The notes beneath the pieces are model-generated. The model was not told the origin of the DNA. It searched no databases and saw only the letters and a list, made by a program, of their open reading frames with translations. The position numbers and the translations under genes are program-made. Below, piece by piece: positions 7,105 to 13,503 of a DNA stretch of 23,296 nt. Source of the DNA: an uncultured Chloroflexota bacterium. GTDB taxonomy: Bacteria; Chloroflexota; Chloroflexia; Chloroflexales; Roseiflexaceae. Where the stretch lies: positions 1 to 23,296 of the forward strand of contig CALFIC010000101.1 of the NCBI GenBank assembly GCA_937876225.1. Direction: 5' to 3'. How positions within the stretch are numbered: position 1 is the first letter of the stretch; every line of letters begins with the position of its first letter.

Positions 7105-7466
7105 TGGACCGGATTGTCTTGTCGGGCATGCAGTTTTTTGGCTATCATGGCACCCGCCCCGAAGAAACAACTCTTGGCCAGCGCTTCGAGGTCGATGTCA
7201 CTGTGGGGATCGATTTGCAACCAGCAGCCGCGGCCGATGATTTGACGTTGGGCGTCGATTATGCGCGCTTTCACGATATCGCCCGCGCCGTGGTGACTGG
7301 TCCGCCGCTCAAATTAACCGAGGCGGTGGCCGAACGCATCGCCCAGCAGATTTTGGCGGCCGAACCGGCGGTGCAGTGGGTCGAAGTACAAGTGCACAAA
7401 CCATTTGTGCGTTTGGGCGACACCGTACTCAAAGGCTCGACGGTGATTATCGAGCGCCGGCGATGA
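7101..7466 (+). CDS. folB: Dihydroneopterin aldolase (FolB)-like protein
   Basis: A 121-aa T-fold protein of the FolB family, which cleaves dihydroneopterin to 6-hydroxymethyl-dihydropterin and glycolaldehyde in folate synthesis. Family landmarks are present: GYHGTRPEE...LGQRF (14-28) with Glu22, VDYARF (52-57) with Tyr54, LTEAVAERIA (72-81) with Glu74, and Lys100 in VHKPF. It therefore looks catalytically competent. It overlaps the methyltransferase stop by ATGA. The second ATG at 7104 has the better spacing from AAGGAG (7091-7096) and may be the true start. Neighbours are pyrimidine/pterin enzymes rather than other folate genes, so it may serve a dedicated pathway instead of, or besides, folate. 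Confidence 0.88.
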   Translation: MMDRIVLSGMQFFGYHGTRPEETTLGQRFEVDVTVGIDLQPAAAADDLTLGVDYARFHDIARAVVTGPPLKLTEAVAERIAQQILAAEPAVQWVEVQVHKPFVRLGDTVLKGSTVIIERRR

Positions 7467-8128
7467 TCCGCCCTACCGTCACCCTGGCCTATGCCCAAAC
7501 CCTCGATGGCCGGATTGCGGCCCGCGATGGCTCGTCGCGCTGGATTAGTGGCGCCGAGTCGCTGGCGCGCACCCACCAGCTCCGGGCTAGTCACGACGCT
7601 ATTATGGTGGGAATTGGTACCGTGCTCCACGACGATCCGCGCCTGACGGTGCGCCTCGCCACCGGTCGTGACCCGGTGCGGGTGGTGATCGACCGTACGT
7701 TGCGTACCCCCGTGACCGCCGCTGTACTCCGTGATGGTGCCGGGGTGGGGACGTGGATTGTCTGTGCCGAAAATGCGCCGCTGGCACAGCGTGACGCCCT
7801 GTGCGCAACAGGCGCTACATTGATACCGGTGCCCGAAGATGCCAACCAACACCTCGATTTGGCGGCGACATTGCAACTACTGGCTGCCCGTGGCATCGAC
7901 TCGGTGATGCTCGAAGGGGGCAGTCGACTGATTACCAGCATGCTGACAGCTCAACTGATTGACCGCGTCGCCATTACCGTGGCCCCCAAATTGTTGGGGG
8001 CGGGGGTGGCGGTGTTTGGGGATATTGGGATCGCTAGTATGGCCCATGCGTTGCAACTGCACAATCCGGTGTATACCCCGTGTGGTGCGGATATTTGGAT
8101 CGAAGCCGAGGTCCGCTATGTCCACTGA
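7463..8128 (+). CDS. RibD C-terminal-type (ArfC-like) pyrimidine reductase
   Basis: A 221-aa NADPH-dependent reductase of the RibD C-terminal/dihydrofolate reductase-like family. Visible motifs are TLAYAQTLDGRIA (6-18), HDAIMVGIGTVLHDDPRLT (44-62), PVRVVIDRTLRTP (70-82) and the late nucleotide loop VMLEGGSRLITSML (about 153-166). The N-terminal zinc deaminase domain of bacterial RibD is absent. As in archaeal and fungal reductases, it should convert a ribosylaminopyrimidinone phosphate to the ribityl form. Its ATG overlaps the folB-like stop (ATGA). The GTP cyclohydrolase II gene at 10577-11161 would supply exactly this type of substrate. The next gene overlaps its end by 11 bp. Confidence 0.88.
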   Translation: MIRPTVTLAYAQTLDGRIAARDGSSRWISGAESLARTHQLRASHDAIMVGIGTVLHDDPRLTVRLATGRDPVRVVIDRTLRTPVTAAVLRDGAGVGTWIVCAENAPLAQRDALCATGATLIPVPEDANQHLDLAATLQLLAARGIDSVMLEGGSRLITSMLTAQLIDRVAITVAPKLLGAGVAVFGDIGIASMAHALQLHNPVYTPCGADIWIEAEVRYVH

Positions 8129-9146
8129 TGCCCAGGCCATTTGGATGACGGGCATGCGCCAAATTACGGTGCGTGCCGAAGAACTCCCCACCCTCGCCGC
8201 CGACGCTGTTGCGGTGACGGCCCTGCGCTCGGCCATCAGTCATGGCACCGAGATGCTGGTCTATCGGGGCCAAGTACCTGCTGATTTGGCGCTCGATTTA
8301 CCGACCCTCGCCGGCAGTTTCGCCTTCCCCATCAAATACGGTTATGCGTTGGTGGGCGAGGTCACGGCGTGTGGGGCGGCGGTCACGAGTCACCAAGTGG
8401 GCGACAGGGTATTCGTGTTGCACCCCCACCAGACCCACCTACAGGTGTCGGCTGCCCAAGCCAAACGCATCCCGGTCGGGATTGCGCCGACGACGGCGGT
8501 GCTGGCGGCCAACATGGAAACGGCCATCAACATCGTCCACGACCTACGCCCTGCCTTCGGCGATGTGGTGGTGGTGGTGGGATTAGGCGTGGTAGGCTTG
8601 TTGGTAACATGGTTGTTGGCCCGCCAACAACTTGCCAACCTGATTGGCGTCGATCCAATTGCGGAGCGGCGCACGCTGGCTCAACAACTAGGCGCTAATG
8701 CTGTCTGTGCCCCTGCCGATGCCGCCGCGGTGGTAGCCGAAGCGACTCATGGCCGCGGTGCCGACGGGGTGATTGAAGTGAGTGGCAATCCGGCGGCGCT
8801 GGCGGGTGCCGTTGCCGTGGCGGGATTTGAAGCACAGGTGGTGGTGGCGTCATGGTATGGCACCAAAGCGGTGACGCTCGATTTGGGCAGTCACTTTCAC
8901 CGCAGTCGCATCCGCTTGCGGGCCTCGCAAGTGGGGCATTTGGCACCTGATTTGTTGCCGCGCTGGGATTATGCCCGGCGCATGGATGTGGTCTGGCGCC
9001 AGTTGGCGCAATTCCCGGCTCAGCTGTTGATTAGCCACCACTATCATTTCAGCGACGCGCCCCAGGCCTACGCAGTGGTGGATGGGGGCGGGGCCGATGT
9101 GGTCCAAGTAGTGTTGCATTATGGAGAAAGGTCTGACGATGTATGA
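8118..9146 (+). CDS. Zinc-less medium-chain dehydrogenase/reductase (MDR)
   Basis: A 342-aa MDR-superfamily oxidoreductase with a clear NAD(P) fold: VVVVGLGVVGLL (151-162, GxGxxG), then VDPIAERRTLAQQLGA. The catalytic zinc region is altered: the usual Cys-Gly-x-Asp is replaced by ISHGTE (40-45) and the GHE motif by KYGYALVGE (73-81), and the four structural cysteines are missing. The ISxGTE signature is shared with BchC-like and related non-zinc members. It starts within the end of the reductase gene (11-bp overlap) and overlaps the PTPS-like gene. In this operon it is a candidate for reducing or oxidising a side-chain carbonyl or hydroxyl of the pterin/pyrimidine intermediate. The ATG at 8145 is an alternative start. 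Confidence 0.82.
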   Translation: MSTDAQAIWMTGMRQITVRAEELPTLAADAVAVTALRSAISHGTEMLVYRGQVPADLALDLPTLAGSFAFPIKYGYALVGEVTACGAAVTSHQVGDRVFVLHPHQTHLQVSAAQAKRIPVGIAPTTAVLAANMETAINIVHDLRPAFGDVVVVVGLGVVGLLVTWLLARQQLANLIGVDPIAERRTLAQQLGANAVCAPADAAAVVAEATHGRGADGVIEVSGNPAALAGAVAVAGFEAQVVVASWYGTKAVTLDLGSHFHRSRIRLRASQVGHLAPDLLPRWDYARRMDVVWRQLAQFPAQLLISHHYHFSDAPQAYAVVDGGGADVVQVVLHYGERSDDV

Positions 9147-9519
9147 AATAGGCGTGGTATCCCAATTCGAAGCAGCCCATCGTTTGGTTGGTGATTTTGG
9201 TCCGGCACAACGCATGCATGGACATACCTACCGCGTCGAAGTGAGCGTGCAGGGCGCCGCCCTCGCCGCCGATGGCACGCTGGTCGACATCAGCCTGATT
9301 CAGGCCCGCCTCGGTGATGTGGTAGGGCGCTTGCACTATCAAAACCTCGACGAGGTGCCGGGGTTGATTGGCCGCAACACTACTGCCGAAGTGGTGGCGG
9401 ATTTTATTTGGGATGAATTGGCCAGCGTGCTCCACCAGCGCGGTTTGACGCAGTTGCGGGTGGCAGTATGGGAATCGCCCCAAGCTTGGGCCGCCATCAC
9501 CAAGGAGTTGGTGCCATGA
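9139..9519 (+). CDS. PTPS/QueD-family T-fold protein without the catalytic triad
   Basis: A 126-aa homolog of 6-pyruvoyl-tetrahydropterin synthase and QueD. Zinc ligands are retained: His14 (FEAAHRL), His27 and His29 (MHGHTY). The pterin-anchoring Glu is kept as Glu112 (VWES). By eye against E. coli QueD, the catalytic Cys becomes Ala23 (four residues before the first His of HGH) and the Asp-His pair of LDHxxLN becomes His66-Tyr67 (RLHYQNLDE). It should bind a pterin-like ligand but not perform the standard PTPS or QueD reaction. From memory, a Streptomyces coelicolor homolog (SCO6650) with a similarly eroded site has been described as unable to do PTPS chemistry. The start at 9139 has AGAAAGG upstream; the in-frame ATG at 9121 is less likely. 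It overlaps its neighbour by 8 bp. Confidence 0.85.
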   Translation: MYEIGVVSQFEAAHRLVGDFGPAQRMHGHTYRVEVSVQGAALAADGTLVDISLIQARLGDVVGRLHYQNLDEVPGLIGRNTTAEVVADFIWDELASVLHQRGLTQLRVAVWESPQAWAAITKELVP

Positions 9520-10580
9520 AAATCGTCATGATTACTGTCGGCAATCCCGATCGTATGACCGGTGGCTACCTCTACCACAAACAGGTCTATGCGATTTTGG
9601 CGCAAATGGAGGTGCCCATCAGCGAAATCATTGTGGCGGAGGCCGATGCCGCCGCCCAACGTGCTGCGGTCATCACCCTCAACCCCAGTGATTACGACAT
9701 TATCATGATTGATGCACTCGCACGTATCGCCGTGGCGCCCTATGTAAAAACGTGGTGTGCCCACACCAAAGTGATTGCCATGGTGCACGAGCTGCCGTCG
9801 CTAGCCAGTGGTGGCGTAGAAAATGAATTTGAGCAACTGTTGATTGAATCGGCGCATGTCTGTATCGCCGTTAGTCGCGAAGGGCGGGCGCGTTTGCTCG
9901 AGCGCTACGTAGAGGCGTGTCGGATTGTGGTGGCCAATCCGGGCTGTGACCGCTTGGGTGTGCCGATTCACCGTGCGCCAGCGCATGTGCTTGGCGAGGG
10001 CGCTGCTATGTGTGTGGCGCAGTGGATTCCCCGCAAAGGCATCGACGCCGTGTTGCGTGCCTGGGAAATCGGCGGGTTTCGCACCATGGCGCTACAGTTT
10101 TATGGCGAAACTACGGCTGATCCCGAATATACCGCCCAAATCTGGCAGCAAATCAACGATTTGCGAGCCAAAGGCTTTATCATCGAGGTGCTCGGCAGCG
10201 TCAGCGACGCGCAATTACGCCGTGCCTATGCCGAAAACCGCTTTATGATTTTTCCATCACGCTTTGAAGGCTATGGCATGGCCTTCGCCGAAGCGATTTG
10301 GGCAGGGATGCCGGTGATTGGCTACCACATCCCCACCGTCGCCGGGATTGTGCGCGGTGCTGGCCATTTGGTGGCGGTCGATGATATTACCCAACTGGCG
10401 TGGAAAATAGAATATCTCGGTGGTGATGATTTAGCGATTTATTATGCTTGGGAAAAAGTAATGACCCGCCGTAATATGTTGCCCCGCTGGCAAAACACCG
10501 CTTTTGCCTGGCTCGATGCCTTTGCGCTGGCGTTCGATTCGCAATTGATCGATTATCCGGTGCGCGACTACGTGATTTAG
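9516..10580 (+). CDS. GT4-type (GT-B fold) glycosyltransferase
   Basis: A 354-aa retaining glycosyltransferase of family 4 type. The donor site carries the EX7E motif as Glu251 and Glu259 (RFEGYGMAFAEAIWAGMPV) and the phosphate contact region VAQWIPRKGID (167-177). The N-terminal acceptor domain begins MKIVMITVGNPDRMTGGYLYHK. There are no membrane segments, so it acts in the cytoplasm. The ATG overlaps the PTPS-like stop (ATGA), which ties it to the operon and makes a small molecule, such as a pterin or pyrimidine derivative, a more natural acceptor than a surface polysaccharide. Pterin glycosides are known from cyanobacteria and green sulfur bacteria, although their transferases need not be close relatives. 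The stop overlaps the convergent GTP cyclohydrolase gene by 4 bp. Confidence 0.85.
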   Translation: MKIVMITVGNPDRMTGGYLYHKQVYAILAQMEVPISEIIVAEADAAAQRAAVITLNPSDYDIIMIDALARIAVAPYVKTWCAHTKVIAMVHELPSLASGGVENEFEQLLIESAHVCIAVSREGRARLLERYVEACRIVVANPGCDRLGVPIHRAPAHVLGEGAAMCVAQWIPRKGIDAVLRAWEIGGFRTMALQFYGETTADPEYTAQIWQQINDLRAKGFIIEVLGSVSDAQLRRAYAENRFMIFPSRFEGYGMAFAEAIWAGMPVIGYHIPTVAGIVRGAGHLVAVDDITQLAWKIEYLGGDDLAIYYAWEKVMTRRNMLPRWQNTAFAWLDAFALAFDSQLIDYPVRDYVI

Positions 10581-11161
10581 GGGAGTTCGTCGGTCAACAA
10601 ATGCCCCATACGGATTTTTTTGGTTTGCATATAGTCGTGGTTGACGCTGTTGGCCACCATTTGAATTGCTTCGCGACTGACGACCTGGATGCCGTTGTTG
10701 ACCAACGCCGTGATTTTGCTGGGGTTGTTGGTGAGCAGGCGCACCTGGGTGATCCCAAAGTACTGGAGCATTTGCATGGCTAGCGTATAATCGCGCATGT
10801 CGTCGGGGAGCCCGAGGGCGCGGTTGGCATCGACGGTGTCGAGGCCGGTTTCTTGCAGGGCATAGGCTTTGATTTTGTTGACCAGGCCAATCCCGCGCCC
10901 TTCTTGGCGCAGGTACAACAACATGCCACAGCCATCGGCGTGGATGCGTTGTAGAGCGGCTTCGAGTTGTTCGCCACAGTCACATTTTTGTGAGCCAAAC
11001 ACATCGCCGGTTAGACACTCGGAGTGCAGGCGGATGAGTGGGGCTTGGGTGGTAATATCGCCAACCCATAACGCCACGTTGTCACCAGCAAATACGGCCA
11101 GCTGGAAGACGCCGTGGCGAGTGGGCAGGGTAGTTTGTGCGAGTGGGGTGATTGGTTGCAT
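10577..11161 (-). CDS. ribA: GTP cyclohydrolase II (RibA-type)
   Basis: A 194-aa single-domain GTP cyclohydrolase II, which opens GTP with loss of formate and pyrophosphate to give the diaminopyrimidinone riboside phosphate. Zinc ligands Cys49, Cys60 and Cys62 (HSECLTGDVFGSQKCDCG) are present, with the GTP loop LRQEGRGIGL (84-93), Tyr100 in KAYAL (aligned with E. coli Tyr105), and Asp121/Arg123 (DDMRD). It should be active. No DHBP synthase (RibB) domain is fused, and no FMN riboswitch is seen in the short upstream stretch before the insert junction at 11216. GAGGA lies 9 nt before the ATG. Tail-to-tail placement with the six-gene block, together with the lone RibD-type reductase there, suggests a shared dedicated pathway rather than housekeeping riboflavin synthesis. 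Confidence 0.93.
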   Translation of the reverse strand: MQPITPLAQTTLPTRHGVFQLAVFAGDNVALWVGDITTQAPLIRLHSECLTGDVFGSQKCDCGEQLEAALQRIHADGCGMLLYLRQEGRGIGLVNKIKAYALQETGLDTVDANRALGLPDDMRDYTLAMQMLQYFGITQVRLLTNNPSKITALVNNGIQVVSREAIQMVANSVNHDYMQTKKIRMGHLLTDELP

Positions 11162-11215
11162 GATGAAACGTCCTCGACGGTAATATTTTCTTTTTCATCA
11201 TGTAGTACGGATTGA

Positions 11216-11340
11216 GTGCTACGACTGGATGTCTATCGCCCCACTAGCGGCATCCAAGGCCTTGAGCATAATCTCGGTGGGTTGGGCGCCCGAGACGGCA
11301 AATCGTTGATTAAAAATAAAAAAGGGCACGCCGCTGATGT
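11216..11340 (-). pseudogene. Duplicated 3' end of the DsbA-family gene (left copy)
   Basis: These 125 bases match 13379-13503 at every position but one (G at 11333 versus A at 13496, a synonymous AGC/AGT serine change). The copy encodes only the last 40 residues of the DsbA/FrnE-type protein (ISGVPFFIFNQRF to DIQS) and its TAG stop, plus 3 bases beyond. It has no start. Just past its upstream end the sequence switches at once to AT-rich DNA. It marks the left edge of the insert. Confidence 0.95.
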
Positions 11341-11355
11341 AATGCAATCATGAAT

Positions 11356-11393
11356 GTCCAATATGATTTGATTAAACACAAATCATATTGGAC
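11356..11393 (-). terminator. Hairpin after the coiled-coil gene
   Basis: A perfect 14-bp stem: GTCCAATATGATTT (11356-11369) pairs with 11380-11393 around a 10-nt loop. It lies 37 bp downstream of the stop of the minus-strand gene at 11430. The T run beyond it on the minus strand is weak, so it may act as a transcript-end stabiliser or partial terminator. Confidence 0.6.
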
Positions 11394-11429
11394 GTTTATT
11401 TCGCGTATTAGCGCGGTGATTTAGTCCAT

Positions 11430-12035
11430 TTACGGAATAGCCAGATAGTAGATACAGCTTGTTGACATTACAATTGCTACACTGTCATCTTCAGCTCGAT
11501 ATGTTTTTTCATCTGTGTAAAGTTTATATGTGACGGTAATAGAATCTTTGTAGTTTTGTTGATCGTCTTTTGATGTGTAGTAAACATCCATCTGAAAATC
11601 TTTCTTGTTACCATATAGTTCCCCTGAATATTTCACATCATTTATTATTCTATTGTATTCATTTTCAAAAAATGTTTGAATGGCACGACTTACTTGATTT
11701 CTCGTGACTTTACCGACTAAAGTGAATGGGTTAATTTGTTTCATACACATGAGTGAATCTAAGCGATCTTTCGTTTTGGATAAATCGGCAATTTCTTGGG
11801 TTTGGGTTTGTATTTTAGTATTGGCATCAAGTAATTCTGTTTTTGTGCTCGAAATAGTATCATTCAGGGTTTTGATCTGCGATGATTTTTCCTCCACTTG
11901 TTTATTTAAGCCACTTAATTTAAGGTCAAATGCCTGATTTTTTTGATAGAGGGTGAAACCATAGTATCCGACACCACAATTTGCAATCACACTAAACGCA
12001 CACAAGATACTCACCAGAATTAATGCAATTCGCAT
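11430..12035 (-). CDS. Membrane-anchored coiled-coil protein, unknown function
   Basis: A 201-aa protein that I do not recognise. Residues 1-25 form a hydrophobic anchor (MRIALILVSILCAFSVIANC), which could also be a lipoprotein-like signal ending at Cys20. About 35-95 is a strongly predicted coiled coil rich in K, E, Q, T and S with heptad spacing. The remainder (100-201) is a mixed alpha/beta extracytoplasmic domain ending in an aromatic tail. I chose ATG 12035 because AGGTG lies 6 nt upstream; a GTG three codons earlier is the alternative. Codons are A/T-ending and unlike the GC-rich flanks, consistent with foreign origin. It lies inside the insert and is followed by a hairpin. Confidence 0.75.
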   Translation of the reverse strand: MRIALILVSILCAFSVIANCGVGYYGFTLYQKNQAFDLKLSGLNKQVEEKSSQIKTLNDTISSTKTELLDANTKIQTQTQEIADLSKTKDRLDSLMCMKQINPFTLVGKVTRNQVSRAIQTFFENEYNRIINDVKYSGELYGNKKDFQMDVYYTSKDDQQNYKDSITVTYKLYTDEKTYRAEDDSVAIVMSTSCIYYLAIP

Positions 12036-12097
12036 AGAAATCACCTATCTAGATTAACGATATTACAAGACCAATACATGCAAAACCAACAAGCAAA

Positions 12098-12146
12098 GCT
12101 GTTGCATATATGATTGAAATATGAGCTCAATCATATATGCAACAGC
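12098..12146 (-). terminator. Hairpin after the secreted repeat protein gene
   Basis: A perfect 20-bp stem, 12098-12117 (beginning GCTGTTGCATATATG) with 12127-12146, around a 9-nt loop. It lies 10 bp past the minus-strand stop at 12157. A pyrimidine-rich stretch follows on the minus strand. It shares the core ATATGATT with the hairpin at 11356. Confidence 0.7.
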
Positions 12147-12156
12147 CATTCAATAG

Positions 12157-13224
12157 TTACTGGAAATTATCTTTATAGTTGACGACGTACGGACCTCTAT
12201 CATAACCAAAGATAACTAATCGATTGTCTTTGAGTATAACGTTTTGCCATACGACAGCCCCGTTTACGCGAAAATCAACAGTATAATTGTTGTCATAAAT
12301 GTCAACATAGTAACCTTTAATCTCGCCACTTTCGGCTTTAGAGATGTTGTCACTGCTATCAACATAATAAGCCCATTCATTTTTACCAGCAGGCGATACC
12401 TCAAATTTTGTCACTGCCGATCCAATATTGAATTGTACGAACACTACAATAGTTGCAGTTTTGACAGGTGTTGTCGTTGCAGTGGTTGTATCTGGAGCAG
12501 TCGTGGTTGTCGTATTTGAGGTATTACTCCCAGATTGAGATAAGAATTCATTTCCTAACAAACCCAATAATACCTTGTATGGTTCAGGTTTATCCTCATG
12601 GTATTCAAATCGGGCGCGTTCAAAAATCTGCACTTCAACTTTTTGACCCTCTAAATTCCAAAGCATGTTGTAAGATAGCGGTAATCCAAAAAGTGCAAGA
12701 CTTTCTGCTTCAGATATGTTGCTATTCCCATCAAGTTGCAGGCCATGAGTTTTCCAATAATAAAGAAAAGCTCCACATACGAATTGTCTGGTTTCGGGAA
12801 ACCATTTACAATACCTGCTATCTTTTAGCAAACTACCGTCTGAATATGAAGCGGTATTATAGTCTATTTTCTCACGTACATCAGACGTTTCTGCCCCAAA
12901 TACATCCATCATATTTAAGGCACCAACGCGGCCTATTAAGACGTCATAGGGATAATTATTTTCTGGATGTAATTCGAGGCGATTACGTTCGAAATTTTGC
13001 GCCATGAATATTTTACCTTCAATATTTGTTGCTTGAAGGCTCGATGTAGGGAATCCAAATACTGGTAATCCACCATTGAGTTCCCAGTATGCCCGAATCC
13101 GGCCGTTGATACAAAAGCCCGTTTCTGCAAAACAACGATCGCTACTCGCCGCCTGCGTTGCAGTGCTAGGTACGAAAATTAGTGAACACAGGATCATAAA
13201 CGCAATTGTAAGCGATTTGTACAC
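12157..13224 (-). CDS. Secreted protein with Chloroflexota-type LGFP-like repeats
   Basis: A 355-aa protein with a cleavable signal peptide (residues 1-26, ending ATQAASS). Two copies of a beta-rich repeat follow: 31-102 (CFAETGFCINGRIRAYWELN, then GGLPVFGFP, NFERNRLELHPEN, YDVLIGRVG) and 139-228 (CKWFPETRQFVCGAFLYYW, then LFGLPLS, IFERARFEYHED, YKVLLGLLG). A Ser/Thr-rich linker (about 230-257) leads to a C-terminal beta domain (258-355). This repeat is frequent in exported proteins of Chloroflexota, where it probably binds cell-surface material, but its ligand is unknown to me. The start is GTG at 13224 with AGGAG 6 nt upstream. AT-rich codon use matches the rest of the insert. The donor was therefore probably another Chloroflexota genome. 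Confidence 0.8.
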   Translation of the reverse strand: MYKSLTIAFMILCSLIFVPSTATQAASSDRCFAETGFCINGRIRAYWELNGGLPVFGFPTSSLQATNIEGKIFMAQNFERNRLELHPENNYPYDVLIGRVGALNMMDVFGAETSDVREKIDYNTASYSDGSLLKDSRYCKWFPETRQFVCGAFLYYWKTHGLQLDGNSNISEAESLALFGLPLSYNMLWNLEGQKVEVQIFERARFEYHEDKPEPYKVLLGLLGNEFLSQSGSNTSNTTTTTAPDTTTATTTPVKTATIVVFVQFNIGSAVTKFEVSPAGKNEWAYYVDSSDNISKAESGEIKGYYVDIYDNNYTVDFRVNGAVVWQNVILKDNRLVIFGYDRGPYVVNYKDNFQ

Positions 13225-13320
13225 AGTATTCTCCTGTAATTCTATATTGGCTGATAACGTTATTATGGTACAACATAATAAAATGCGTATTACGTAATTT
13301 TAGATTACAAAATGATGACA

Positions 13321-13351
13321 AAACCCTCTTGTGTAATTATCAAGAGGGTTT
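13321..13351 (-). terminator. Hairpin terminator after the DsbA-family gene
   Basis: An 11-bp perfect stem, AAACCCTCTTG (13321-13331) with 13341-13351, around a 9-nt loop; on the minus strand it ends in GGGTTTTG. It stands 30 bp past the DsbA-family stop, on the insert side of the repeat. The transcription stop of the resident gene is therefore supplied by the inserted DNA. Confidence 0.75.
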
Positions 13352-13378
13352 AGCGTTATTTAAAAAGTATGAAATTTT

Positions 13379-13503
13379 GTGCTACGACTGGATGTCTATC
13401 GCCCCACTAGCGGCATCCAAGGCCTTGAGCATAATCTCGGTGGGTTGGGCGCCCGAGACGGCAAATCGTTGATTAAAAATAAAAAAGGGCACGCCACTGA
13501 TGT
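13379..13503. repeat. Right copy of the 125-bp direct repeat (end of DsbA-family gene)
   Basis: It is identical to 11216-11340 except for one base. It contains the last 122 bp of the intact DsbA-family reading frame and 3 bp after its stop. The homology ends abruptly at 13503/13504 inside the gene, which marks the outer limit of the duplication. Confidence 0.95.

Larger units (their letters stand above)
11216..13503. mobile_element. AT-rich insert bounded by 125-bp direct repeats
   Basis: The unit consists of a 125-bp repeat (11216-11340), about 2.0 kb of visibly AT-rich DNA (11341-13378) and the second repeat copy (13379-13503). The repeat is the 3' end of the DsbA-family gene, so insertion left that gene intact while adding a truncated copy. 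The cargo is two minus-strand genes of unknown function, each followed by a hairpin. There is no integrase, transposase or terminal inverted repeat. The structure is what single-crossover integration of a circle carrying 125 bp of homology would leave. A site-specific element whose recombinase has been lost, or gene conversion with a tandem duplication, are alternatives. Confidence 0.7.

Noticed and set aside
11162..11215. FMN riboswitch upstream of ribA
   Set aside because: Only 54 bp separate the start codon from the duplicated dsbA-like sequence, and none of the conserved riboswitch segments is recognisable.
11216..13503. Insertion sequence or transposon identity for the insert
   Set aside because: No transposase, integrase or terminal inverted repeats were found; the flanking repeats are gene-derived and too long for a target-site duplication.
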